Shown here piece after piece: positions 8,225-15,680 of a stretch of 50,972 nt of DNA. Made by a program: the position numbers and the translations under genes. This DNA is from an uncultured Roseateles sp. GTDB taxonomy: Bacteria; Pseudomonadota; Gammaproteobacteria; Burkholderiales; Burkholderiaceae. The stretch spans positions 1 through 50,972 of the forward strand of contig CAMPJJ010000031.1 of assembly GCA_946886855.1 (NCBI GenBank). The letters are read 5' to 3'. Under the pieces are notes generated by a model, which worked only from the letters and a program-made list of their open reading frames with translations, was not told the DNA's origin and did not search any database. Each line of letters opens with the position of its first letter. The stretch's first letter is position 1.

Positions 8225-10659
8225 GCGTCGGTCGCTGGCTCAGGCGCGGCGCGATCACGCTCGCCGTGCTCGCGGCCATCGGCGCCGCGGGCGCGGCCTG
8301 GCATGTCCACCAGAAGATGCCGGTGCGCGACGGCGAACTGCAGCTGTCGGGCCTGAGCGCGCCGGTCACCGTCCGGTATGACGAATGGGGCGTTCCCCAC
8401 GTCGACGCACGCAACGAGGACGACCTCTATCGCGCGCTCGGCTACCTGCATGCGCAGGACCGGCTGTTCCAGATGGAGATGCTGCGCCGGCTGTCGCGCG
8501 GCGAACTGGCCGAGGTGCTCGGCCCCAAGCTGGTCGAGACCGACCGGCTGTTCCGCACGCTCGGCATCCGGCAGCGCGCCGACGAGCTGGCCGCGGCCTC
8601 GTCGGCCATCACGGCGCAGCCTGGCGCGATCCGGGCGCTGTACGCCTACCTGGACGGCGTCAACCAGTACCAGGCCACGCGCCCGGCGCCGCTGGAGTTC
8701 GAGATCCTCGGCATTCCCAAGCGGCCGTTCACGGCGGCGGACACCTACAGCATCGCCGGCTACCTGGCCTACAGCTTCGCGGCGGCGTTCCGCACCGAGC
8801 CGGCGCTGACGGCGGTGCGCGACCAGCTCGGGCCGGACTACCTGCGCATCTTCGATCTCGACTGGCATCCGAAGGGCGCGCTGGAGCCGCAGGCGCTGAA
8901 TGCGCCGAAAGGAACGGGCGCACCGAACGGGGCCGATCGCCGCTTCGCCGACGTCGCGCCCATGCTGGCGCGCCTGGCGGCGGTCAGCGGACGCGCCGCG
9001 GAGCTCGCGGGCCTGCCGCAGTTCGAGGGCAGCAACGCCTGGGTCGTCTCGGGCAGCCGCACCGCCAGCGGCAAGCCGCTGCTGGCCGGCGATCCGCACA
9101 TCGCGTACTCGACGCCCGCCGTGTGGTGGGAGGCGCATCTGCGCACGCCGCAGTTCGAGCTCTACGGCCATCATCTCGCGCTCAATCCGATGGCGCTGCT
9201 CGGGCACAACCGGCATTTCGGCTGGAGCCTGACGATGTTCCAGAACGACGACGTCGACCTGATCGCCGAGAAGGTCAACCCGGCCAACCCGAACGAGGTC
9301 TGGATCAAGGACCGCTGGGTGGCGATGACCTCGCGCCAGGAGGTGCTCAAGGTCAAGGGCCAGCCGGACCAGGTGCTGACGCTGCGCCGGTCGCCGCACG
9401 GGCCGATCGTCAACGATGCGATCCCGGGCGACCGCGGCGAGCGGCCCGTGGCCCTGTGGTGGGCCTTCCTCGAGACCGAGAACCCGGTGCTCGACGCCTT
9501 CTACCAGCTGGGCCGGGCGGACACGCTGGACCGCGCGCGCGAGGCCGCCAGCCTCATCCACGCGCCGGGGTTGAACGTGGTCTGGGCCAACGCGACCGGC
9601 GACATCGCCTGGTGGGCAGCGGCCAGGCTGCCGATGCGGCCCGAAGGCGTGAACCCCACCTTCGTGCTCGACGGCGCGACGGACGAGGCCGACAAGCCCG
9701 GCTTCCTGCCGTTCTCCGCCAACCCGCACGAGGAGAACCCGGCGCGCGGCTACATCGTCTCGGCCAACTTCCAGCCGCCGGGCGACACGCCGGTGCCGGG
9801 CTACTACAACCTGGCCGAGCGGGGCGCGCGCCTCGACGGGCTGCTGAACCAGGGCAAGCGCTGGGACGTCCAGAACAGCCAGGCGCTGCAGCTCGACGTG
9901 CAGACCGACTACGGCCCGCGCGTGCTGCGGCCCCTCATTCCCTTGCTGCGTGGCTCGGCCTCGGCGGAGGAGCAATCGCTGGTCGAGGCGCTGGTGCGCT
10001 GGAACGGCGCCTACAAGGCCGACGCGGTGGCGCCGGTGCTGTTCCAGCAGCTGGCGGCGGAGCTGCTGCGCGCGGCGATGAAGGACGAGCTCGGCGACGC
10101 GCAGTTCGAGAACCTGCGCCGCACCCGGGCGCTGGACCAGGCGCTGCCGCGGCTGACGGCGGACAGCGACTCGCCCTGGTGGGACGACCGCTCGACCCCG
10201 CAGCGCGAGACGCAGGCCGACATCGTGCGCCGCGCCTGGAAGGCGGCGGTGGCTCACCTGTACGAGACGCTCGGGCCCGACAGCACGAAGTGGCGCTGGG
10301 ACAGCGTGCACACGCTGACGCACGAGCACCCGCTGGGCAAGCAGAAGCCGCTCGACATGCTCTTCAACGTCGGGCCTTTCCCGGTGCCGGGCGGGCACGA
10401 GGTGCCCAACAACCTGGCGCAGCGCAACGGCAGCGCGCCGTGGAGCGTGGTCTACGGGCCGTCGACGCGCCGGCTGATCGACTTCGCGCGGCCGCAGGAA
10501 GCGCTGGGCGTCAATCCGGTCGGCCAGAGCGGCGTCTGGCCGGATGCGCACTACCGCGATCAGGCCGAGCTCCTGGCCAAGGGGCAGTACCGGCGCGAAT
10601 GGCTGGACGAGGCCGACGTGAAGGCCCATGCGCGCGGGATGCTGGTGCTGAAGCCATGA
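8221..10659 (+). CDS. Penicillin acylase family N-terminal nucleophile hydrolase
   Basis: 812 residues. Penicillin amidase/AHL acylase family: an N-terminal membrane anchor or uncleaved signal (residues 8-28), then an alpha chain with VRYDEWGVPHV and GYLHAQDRLFQMEMLRR, and the autoprocessing site FEG/SNAWVVSG. Ser271 would become the N-terminal nucleophile of the beta chain after self-cleavage; downstream HSPHGPI-like (RRSPHGPIVND) and a conserved Asn-rich region are present. Enzymes of this family hydrolyse amides such as penicillins or acyl-homoserine lactones in the periplasm; substrate specificity cannot be read from the sequence. It is translationally coupled to the receiver gene before it and to the cytochrome gene after it. 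Confidence 0.92.
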   Translation: MSVGRWLRRGAITLAVLAAIGAAGAAWHVHQKMPVRDGELQLSGLSAPVTVRYDEWGVPHVDARNEDDLYRALGYLHAQDRLFQMEMLRRLSRGELAEVLGPKLVETDRLFRTLGIRQRADELAAASSAITAQPGAIRALYAYLDGVNQYQATRPAPLEFEILGIPKRPFTAADTYSIAGYLAYSFAAAFRTEPALTAVRDQLGPDYLRIFDLDWHPKGALEPQALNAPKGTGAPNGADRRFADVAPMLARLAAVSGRAAELAGLPQFEGSNAWVVSGSRTASGKPLLAGDPHIAYSTPAVWWEAHLRTPQFELYGHHLALNPMALLGHNRHFGWSLTMFQNDDVDLIAEKVNPANPNEVWIKDRWVAMTSRQEVLKVKGQPDQVLTLRRSPHGPIVNDAIPGDRGERPVALWWAFLETENPVLDAFYQLGRADTLDRAREAASLIHAPGLNVVWANATGDIAWWAAARLPMRPEGVNPTFVLDGATDEADKPGFLPFSANPHEENPARGYIVSANFQPPGDTPVPGYYNLAERGARLDGLLNQGKRWDVQNSQALQLDVQTDYGPRVLRPLIPLLRGSASAEEQSLVEALVRWNGAYKADAVAPVLFQQLAAELLRAAMKDELGDAQFENLRRTRALDQALPRLTADSDSPWWDDRSTPQRETQADIVRRAWKAAVAHLYETLGPDSTKWRWDSVHTLTHEHPLGKQKPLDMLFNVGPFPVPGGHEVPNNLAQRNGSAPWSVVYGPSTRRLIDFARPQEALGVNPVGQSGVWPDAHYRDQAELLAKGQYRREWLDEADVKAHARGMLVLKP

Positions 10660-11483
10660 CGGCCCTGCGGTTCGCCAGGGCGATCGCCGCGGCGGTCGCG
10701 ATCTCGTGCGCCGGCGCCGCGCTGCCGGCCTGGGCCGTCGAACTGCCGACACCGGCCGAACTCGGTCGACAGCTGGGTCCGCGCGCCGGGAAGGCGGTGA
10801 CGGTGGCGGTCCTCGAGCCCCATCTGATGCGAGACGGCCGTATGCCTGAGGTGCGCTACGTCGGCTTCGCTGCGGACGAGGTGCTGACGGCGGTGCTCGG
10901 CAAGGGCTGGCGGGCGCCGGGGCAGGAACTCGAGTTCCGCGCGCTGGATGGCTTCGTCTCGCGCATCCCGGTCGAACGCTTCGCGCAGCATCGCGCGTGG
11001 CTGGTCCACGCGCGCGCCGATGGCCGGCCGTTCCAGGTCGACAACCACCTGCAGGGCGAGCAGCAGGTGCCGCTCGGCCCGTTCTACCTGGTCTGGGACA
11101 ACCGTTCGTCGACGGCCTTGCAGGCCGAGGGCGGCGCGCTGTGGCCCTACCAGGTCGCGTCGGTGAGCGTGGGGCCGTCCTCGACGCGCGCCTTGCTGCC
11201 GGGCGACCTGGCGGCCCGGTACGCCGACGCGGCGGACCTCGCCCGCACGCATTGCCTGAGCTGCCACCGCATCCGCGGCTACGGCGGCGACAAGATGCCG
11301 CTGGACCTCGACGTGGTCGTCAAGGGCTACGACGCGGCGGCCTGGAAGCGCTGGCTGCTGGCGCCCGCCGCGGTGCGGCCCGGCACGACGATGCCGGCGC
11401 TCGCCGAGGCGATGCCGGCGGCCGACCGCGCGGCGATCGCGCAGCGTCTCTACGACTACCTGCAGGCGCTGCCGCAGCGCTGA
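10656..11483 (+). CDS. Exported c-type cytochrome with N-terminal molybdopterin-oxidoreductase-like region
   Basis: 275 residues. A signal peptide (cleavage near AWA-VE, residue 29) directs it to the periplasm. Residues about 40-170 resemble the SUOX-fold region of molybdopterin-binding oxidoreductases (VRYVGFAADEVLTAVLG, EFRALDGFVSRIP), but no cofactor-binding Cys is evident there. The C-terminal domain is a monohaem cytochrome c: C200-L-S-C203-H204, with Met246 in GTTMPAL as likely distal ligand. The ATG overlaps the acylase stop by four bases. An electron-transfer or sensory role is plausible; the assignment of the N-terminal region is tentative. Confidence 0.75.
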   Translation: MTALRFARAIAAAVAISCAGAALPAWAVELPTPAELGRQLGPRAGKAVTVAVLEPHLMRDGRMPEVRYVGFAADEVLTAVLGKGWRAPGQELEFRALDGFVSRIPVERFAQHRAWLVHARADGRPFQVDNHLQGEQQVPLGPFYLVWDNRSSTALQAEGGALWPYQVASVSVGPSSTRALLPGDLAARYADAADLARTHCLSCHRIRGYGGDKMPLDLDVVVKGYDAAAWKRWLLAPAAVRPGTTMPALAEAMPAADRAAIAQRLYDYLQALPQR

Positions 11484-11501
11484 GCTCCGGGCCGGGGCGG
11501 C

Positions 11502-11520
11502 GACGCGCGGCTGGCGCGTC
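11502..11520. terminator. Hairpin between convergent cytochrome and GST genes
   Basis: GACGCGC and GCGCGTC form a 7-bp stem with loop GGCTG in the 45-base convergent gap. No T run follows on either strand, so termination is uncertain. Confidence 0.25.
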
Positions 11521-11528
11521 CCGCGGCC

Positions 11529-12200
11529 TCAGAACCAGGGCTTGGGCAGTTGCTCGGTCTCGATCGCGCGCTGCAGCGCGGGGCGTTGCGCCATGCGGTC
11601 GAGGAAGGCGGCCAACGCCGGCCGATTGCGCGCCGGGTCGTCGAAATTGCGCGTCCAGCGGCAGAGCATGAAGACGAAGGCGTCGAGCACCGAATACTCC
11701 TCGCCGAGCATGAACGGACCGCCATGGCGTTCGAATTCGGCCGCCAGCAGATCCAGCTGCGCACTGGCGCGGACCTGCGCCTGGGCCTTCACCTCGGCGC
11801 TGCCGGCGGTGTTGCCCGGCGCGACGAAGCGGTCCGGGTAGTAGTAGGCGATGACGGTCGGCTGCAGCGTGTTGGTCAGCCACATGAGCCACTTGTAGGC
11901 ATGGGCGCGCCGGGGGCTGCCGAGCGGCGGCAGGAGGCCGGCGTCGGGATGCGTGTCGGCGAGGTGCAGCAGGATCGCGGCGGTCTCGAACAGCACCAGC
12001 GGCTCCGCGCCGCCGGGCGTATCGCGGGTGTCGCGCATCGCGGGCAGCAGGCCGTTCGGATTGATCGCCAGGAACGCGGGCGACTTGTGTTCGCCCTTGT
12101 TGCGGTCGACGAGGCGCAGCTGGAACGGGATGCCCAGTTCGTGGAGCACGACGTGGGGCGCGAAGCTGGCGTTGCTGGGGAAGTAGTAGAGCTCGATCAT
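11529..12200 (-). CDS. Glutathione S-transferase family protein
   Basis: 223 residues. The thioredoxin-like N-terminal domain begins IELYYFPSNASFAPHVVLHELGIPF and contains the cis-proline motif NPNGLLPAM; the all-helical C-terminal domain has GEEYSVLDAFVFMLCRW, the capping-box region. Such cytoplasmic enzymes conjugate glutathione to electrophiles. The ATG at 12200 is used because it precedes the conserved first strand; the 35 extra codons available upstream (His-rich, low complexity) do not match the family. Monocistronic, divergent from the DUF6515-like gene. Confidence 0.88.
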   Translation of the reverse strand: MIELYYFPSNASFAPHVVLHELGIPFQLRLVDRNKGEHKSPAFLAINPNGLLPAMRDTRDTPGGAEPLVLFETAAILLHLADTHPDAGLLPPLGSPRRAHAYKWLMWLTNTLQPTVIAYYYPDRFVAPGNTAGSAEVKAQAQVRASAQLDLLAAEFERHGGPFMLGEEYSVLDAFVFMLCRWTRNFDDPARNRPALAAFLDRMAQRPALQRAIETEQLPKPWF

Positions 12201-12412
12201 GGCGTCGGGGCGGCGCGAGGCAGCGAGTGGTGGCGCGTGGTGGTGCGTGGTGAGGGTGGCGTGAATCCGCCGTGATTCTCTCGTGGCGGGGGGCCGTCGA
12301 AGCAATGGTTCTTTACCCCGGCGAAACGCCCTTCCGTAGACGTGGCGGAGCGCTGCGGCGTTGAATGAGCCATCTGGACTTCCTGGGCGCCGTCGGACGG
12401 CGTGAGCAGATC

Positions 12413-13039
12413 ATGAGCAGCATGAACAAGCTTCGTTGGGTGATTCCCGTCGCGCTGGCCCTGAGCGCGGGGCTGGCGTCCGCGCAGCATCACGGCGGCG
12501 GCGGCGCGCGTGTCGACATCGGCCTGCGCCTGGACAGCCGCTATCACCACGACCATTACTACCCCGCGCCGGGTTATGTCGCGCGCGGCCTGCCGGGCGG
12601 CGCGGTGTTCGTGGGCCACCGTTACTGGTACCACGGCGGCGTCTGGTACCAGCCGTGGGGGCCCAGCTACCGGGTGATCGCGCCGCCGCTGGGCTTCGTG
12701 GTGCCCATCCTGCCGAGCGCCTACGTGACCTTGCGCATCGGCGGCTACCCGTATTACTACGCCAACGGCGCGTACTACACGGTGGCCTCGCCGGGGCCGG
12801 GCTACGTGGTCGTCGCACCGCCCCCCGGCGCCGACGCCGCGACGCCCGCGCCGGTCGCGCCGCCGCGGCCCGATCCGATCATCTATCCGCGCAACGGCCA
12901 GTCCACCGCCCAGACCGAGGCCGACCGCCAGGAATGCAACCGCTGGGCGACGACGCAGCCCTCGGCGATGAACGATGCCGGCGTGTTCAACCGCGCGGTG
13001 GAGGCTTGCATGGACGGGCGGGGGTACAGCATGCGGTGA
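12413..13039 (+). CDS. Exported DUF6515-like protein
   Basis: 208 residues. Signal peptide MSSMNKLRWVIPVALALSAGLASA, then a His/Gly/Tyr-rich mature region. The central block HGGVWYQPWGPSYRVIAPPLGFVVPILP followed by YPYYYANGAYYT is characteristic of DUF6515-type periplasmic proteins. The C-terminal region (ECNRWATTQPS ... ACMDGRGYSMR) has two cysteines and looks like a small folded domain. Function unknown. The start at 12413 gives a proper signal peptide; an in-frame ATG at 12365 would only lengthen it with polar residues. Confidence 0.75.
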   Translation: MSSMNKLRWVIPVALALSAGLASAQHHGGGGARVDIGLRLDSRYHHDHYYPAPGYVARGLPGGAVFVGHRYWYHGGVWYQPWGPSYRVIAPPLGFVVPILPSAYVTLRIGGYPYYYANGAYYTVASPGPGYVVVAPPPGADAATPAPVAPPRPDPIIYPRNGQSTAQTEADRQECNRWATTQPSAMNDAGVFNRAVEACMDGRGYSMR

Positions 13040-13198
13040 GCGCGGGCGAGGACCATCTCGCTTGCCACAATTCGGCCGTCGTGAATCGAAACCGACCCGT
13101 CGACATGCGTCCGCGCCACAGATTTCGCGAGTGATCGACGAGATTCATGACGCAGGACAAACCGGCATCGGATCGGGCGTTTCGTTGAAGCACCAGGT

Positions 13199-13229
13199 GG
13201 AGGACGAGTCCTAGACTGATTCGTCCTCC
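13199..13229. promoter_or_regulatory. Inverted repeat upstream of the PIN toxin-antitoxin pair (possible operator)
   Basis: GGAGGACGA (13199-13207) and TCGTCCTCC (13221-13229) are perfect 9-base arms with a 13-base spacer, ending 22 bases before the antitoxin start. Toxin-antitoxin operons are commonly autoregulated through such palindromes; no clear promoter boxes were found. Confidence 0.4.
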
Positions 13230-13251
13230 TTCTCCTTGGACTGCGCTCAAG

Positions 13252-13461
13252 ATGAACACGATTCCCAAGCCTGCGGAGCGGTTCCCGTTCCCGACTTCAC
13301 TTTGCCCACCCGTCACCACTCAGCGGTCGGCCGGAGACGACTTTCGGCCACTGAAACGGCGTGTCCCATATGGCATTCTCAAGGGGCAGATCCGTATCTC
13401 CGAAGACTTCGATGCCCCCCTGCCGGACCACGTTCTCGCCAGCTTCGAAGGCCGCGCATGA
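13252..13461 (+). CDS. Probable antitoxin of the PIN module, short N-terminus
   Basis: 69 residues. The C-terminal half, GILKGQIRISEDFDAPLPDHVLASFEGRA, matches the toxin-wrapping tail of Phd/VapB-type antitoxins paired with PIN toxins. The N-terminal 35 residues (Pro/Thr-rich, MNTIPKPAERFPFPTS) do not resemble the usual Phd or ribbon-helix-helix DNA-binding fold. The stop overlaps the toxin ATG by four bases. The Shine-Dalgarno is weak, so the start is uncertain. It may neutralise the toxin but have lost autoregulation. Confidence 0.65.
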   Translation: MNTIPKPAERFPFPTSLCPPVTTQRSAGDDFRPLKRRVPYGILKGQIRISEDFDAPLPDHVLASFEGRA

Positions 13462-13835
13462 CCTTGCTTCTCGACACGCACATCTTCCTGTGGGTCGTCG
13501 AGGGCTCCCAACGACTGACTGCGGCGACGCGACATCTCATCGATACGGCGGACGCCGTATTCGTCTCCGCCGTTTCGATCTGGGAACTTGCGATCAAGGC
13601 TCGGATTGGTCGACTCGATGTGGACCCTGATCAACTGATCAGGAAGATCAAGATCTGTGGTTTTGTGGAATTGCCGGTCAGCGCTGAGCATGCCGCGACA
13701 ACCATGATCTTGGCCTTGCACCACCATGACCCCTTTGACCGCCTGCTCATTGCGCAAGCGATCAGCGAGGCAGCGCATCTGATCACCGCTGACGGGCAAC
13801 TGCCGCAGTACAGCGAGTTGATCGTGCAAGTCTGA
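13458..13835 (+). CDS. Type II toxin-antitoxin PIN-domain toxin (VapC family)
   Basis: 125 residues. The PIN acidic residues are in place: Asp in LLLDTHIFLW, Glu in VSIWELAIK, Asp in HHHDPFDRLLIAQA and Asp in ITADGQL. This subfamily, with HHxDPFDR, is that of PIN toxins paired with Phd/YefM-like antitoxins; they are Mg2+-dependent RNases acting in the cytoplasm. Start codon overlaps the antitoxin stop (ATGA). Local GC is lower than in flanking genes, consistent with a mobile module. Confidence 0.88.
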   Translation: MTLLLDTHIFLWVVEGSQRLTAATRHLIDTADAVFVSAVSIWELAIKARIGRLDVDPDQLIRKIKICGFVELPVSAEHAATTMILALHHHDPFDRLLIAQAISEAAHLITADGQLPQYSELIVQV

Positions 13836-13868
13836 AAGGAGCGCTCATGTGGACTGCTCAACACAAGG

Positions 13869-14876
13869 CTAGACCACGCACCCCGCCTCGCTCCCGTCCG
13901 CCGGCGCCGCGCTGCTGCTGAGCTGCACGCCGTACCGCTCCGCCGTCATGTGCGCCAGGATCGCCAGCGCGATCTCGGGCGGCGTGCGGGCGCCGATGTG
14001 CAGGCCCACCGGGCCGTGCAGCCGGTCGAGCTGCGCGTCGCTCAGGTCGAAGTGTTCCTTCAGCCGCGCGCGGCGCTTGGCCTGGTTCACTCGCGAGCCG
14101 ATCGCGCCGACGTAGAACGCCGGGCCGCGCAGCGCTTCCATCAGCGCCAGGTCGTCGAGCTTGGGATCGTGCGTCAGCGCCACGATCGCCGTGTGGCCGT
14201 CGGGCTTCAGCCGTTGGACGACGTCGTCCGGCATCTCGCGTGTCAGCGGCGCGGCGATCAGCGTCCACGGGTAGTCGTCGCGCGGATCGCAGACCTGCAC
14301 CTGGTAGTCGAGCGCCAGTGCCATCTGCGCCAGGTACTGGCTCATCTGTCCCGCGCCGATGATCAGCAGCCGCCATTGCGGCCCGTGGTGCGTGACCAGT
14401 TGCGCGTGGCTCAGGACCAGCCGGTCCGCGCCGTCCCGTGAGTGCGCTCCCGGTTCCGCCAGCGAGACCGCGCCGGTGGCCAGATCGAGCGTGCGCAGCA
14501 CACGCTCCCCGCGCGACAGCCGTTCCAGCAGCGGCGCGATCGCCGAGTGGGGGCCGACCGGTTCCAGCATCAGTTCCAAGGTCCCGCCGCAGGGCAGTCC
14601 GAAGCGCTGCGCGGCCTCCGCGCCGACGCCGTAGCGGATCAGCTCCGGGGTCTTCAGCGACAGCGCGCCCTCGCGGATCTTCGCCACCAGGTCGTCCTCG
14701 ATGCAGCCGCCGGAGACCGAGCCGGCGATCAGGCCGTCCGCCCGGACCGCGACGATCGAGCCGACCGGCCGCGGCGCCGATCCCCACGTCCGCGTGATGG
14801 TGCCCAGCACGACGCGCTGATCGGCGTCCATCCATTGCTGCACCTGACGCAGCACCTGCAGGTCCATGTTGTCCAT
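13869..14876 (-). CDS. xdhC: XdhC family protein (molybdenum hydroxylase maturation)
   Basis: 335 residues. The N-terminal XdhC/CoxI domain shows TWGSAPRPVGSIVAV and GSVSGGCIEDDLV, and the C-terminal Rossmann-like domain begins LLIIGAGQMSQYLAQMA with the motif GAIGSRVNQAKR. XdhC proteins bind the molybdenum cofactor and help sulfurate and insert it into xanthine-dehydrogenase-type enzymes. The ATG at 14876 gives the standard N-terminus (MDNMDLQVLRQVQQW); the frame is open far upstream but that sequence is antisense to the divergent gene. No molybdenum hydroxylase structural gene is in the window. The 67-base divergent gap to the CoxG-like gene should hold both promoters. Confidence 0.88.
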   Translation of the reverse strand: MDNMDLQVLRQVQQWMDADQRVVLGTITRTWGSAPRPVGSIVAVRADGLIAGSVSGGCIEDDLVAKIREGALSLKTPELIRYGVGAEAAQRFGLPCGGTLELMLEPVGPHSAIAPLLERLSRGERVLRTLDLATGAVSLAEPGAHSRDGADRLVLSHAQLVTHHGPQWRLLIIGAGQMSQYLAQMALALDYQVQVCDPRDDYPWTLIAAPLTREMPDDVVQRLKPDGHTAIVALTHDPKLDDLALMEALRGPAFYVGAIGSRVNQAKRRARLKEHFDLSDAQLDRLHGPVGLHIGARTPPEIALAILAHMTAERYGVQLSSSAAPADGSEAGCVV

Positions 14877-14943
14877 CCGCGCACCATAGCGAATTTCGTT
14901 CCCGCCCGCGTGGGACCGGCCATGCAGGCACACAATCGGCGAC

Positions 14944-15513
14944 ATGCCCACGCTCGCCCTCAACGACGACCTCGTGCTGCCCGTCCCCCAGGCCCTGGCC
15001 TGGAAGACGCTGCACGACCTGACCCTGCTCGCGGACAGCCTGCCTGAAACGGCGCGCCTGCAAGCCGGCGATGCACCGGGCGCCGTCATGCTGGCGCTGC
15101 CGGGATTCGAAGGCCGGGTGTTGCTCCTCGACCTCGACGCGCCCAGCCGCCTGCGCCTGCGCTTCGAGGGGCGCGGGCCGCGCACCGGCGCCGTGACCGG
15201 CCAGGCGCAACTCCGGCTGGAATCGCTCGGCGAGGACCGCGCGCTGCTGCATGTGGCGCTCGTGATCCAGGCCGAGCGCGAGACGCCGTCGAAGGTCGCC
15301 GGCCTGCAGGCGCTCCGGGCACGGCTCGCCGCTTTCGCCGATGCCGTCGAGCGGCGGCATCCCTCGGACCGCCCCAAGCCCGTGGCGGCGCCGCCGAAAC
15401 CCTGGCCGCAGCGGCTGGTCGACTGGTACATCGGATGGTTCGCGGCGATCTTCAATGGGACCTTGTTCCCGACGCCGAAACCGCGCGAACGCCCGCCGCG
15501 TTCGAAGCCTTGA
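14944..15513 (+). CDS. CoxG-like SRPBCC family protein
   Basis: 189 residues. The N-terminal 140 residues have the SRPBCC pattern of CoxG (VPQALAWKTLHDLTLLADSLPE, a cavity-forming fold), which in CO-dehydrogenase clusters attaches the enzyme to the membrane. The C-terminal part has an amphipathic/hydrophobic segment (WPQRLVDWYIGWFAAIFNGTLF) that could contact the membrane, as in longer CoxG proteins. It is divergent from xdhC, which supports a role with a molybdenum hydroxylase encoded elsewhere. Confidence 0.75.
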   Translation: MPTLALNDDLVLPVPQALAWKTLHDLTLLADSLPETARLQAGDAPGAVMLALPGFEGRVLLLDLDAPSRLRLRFEGRGPRTGAVTGQAQLRLESLGEDRALLHVALVIQAERETPSKVAGLQALRARLAAFADAVERRHPSDRPKPVAAPPKPWPQRLVDWYIGWFAAIFNGTLFPTPKPRERPPRSKP

Positions 15514-15600
15514 GCGCGACGCCCGGGCGTCACGCGACCGCCGCCGTCCTGTGCATCGATGTAACTTATTGATTTGCTTATAGAATCCGGCGCAATTCAA

Positions 15601-15629
15601 CGGCCACCTCGCGGTGGCCGCTTCGTTTT
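15601..15629 (+). terminator. Rho-independent terminator-like hairpin
   Basis: CGGCCACC (15601-15608), loop TCGC, GGTGGCCG (15613-15620), then CTTCGTTTT: an 8-bp GC-rich stem with a T-rich tail. It lies 88 bases after the CoxG-like gene and 52 bases before the acyltransferase. A TAGAAT box (15581-15586) just upstream might start a very short transcript ending here. Confidence 0.6.
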
Positions 15630-15680
15630 CCGCCGAACGCCTCCTCCGGGAACCGACGGCGACCCGATCCGCCGACCCCC

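Noticed and set aside
8119..10752. 877-codon minus-strand open frame opposite the acylase
   Set aside because: Compositionally a shadow; the plus strand encodes a complete Ntn hydrolase.
14877..15600. N-terminal extension of the XdhC frame up to 15533 or 15600
   Set aside because: The extension is antisense to the CoxG-like gene and has no family similarity; MDNMDLQ at 14876 is the natural start.
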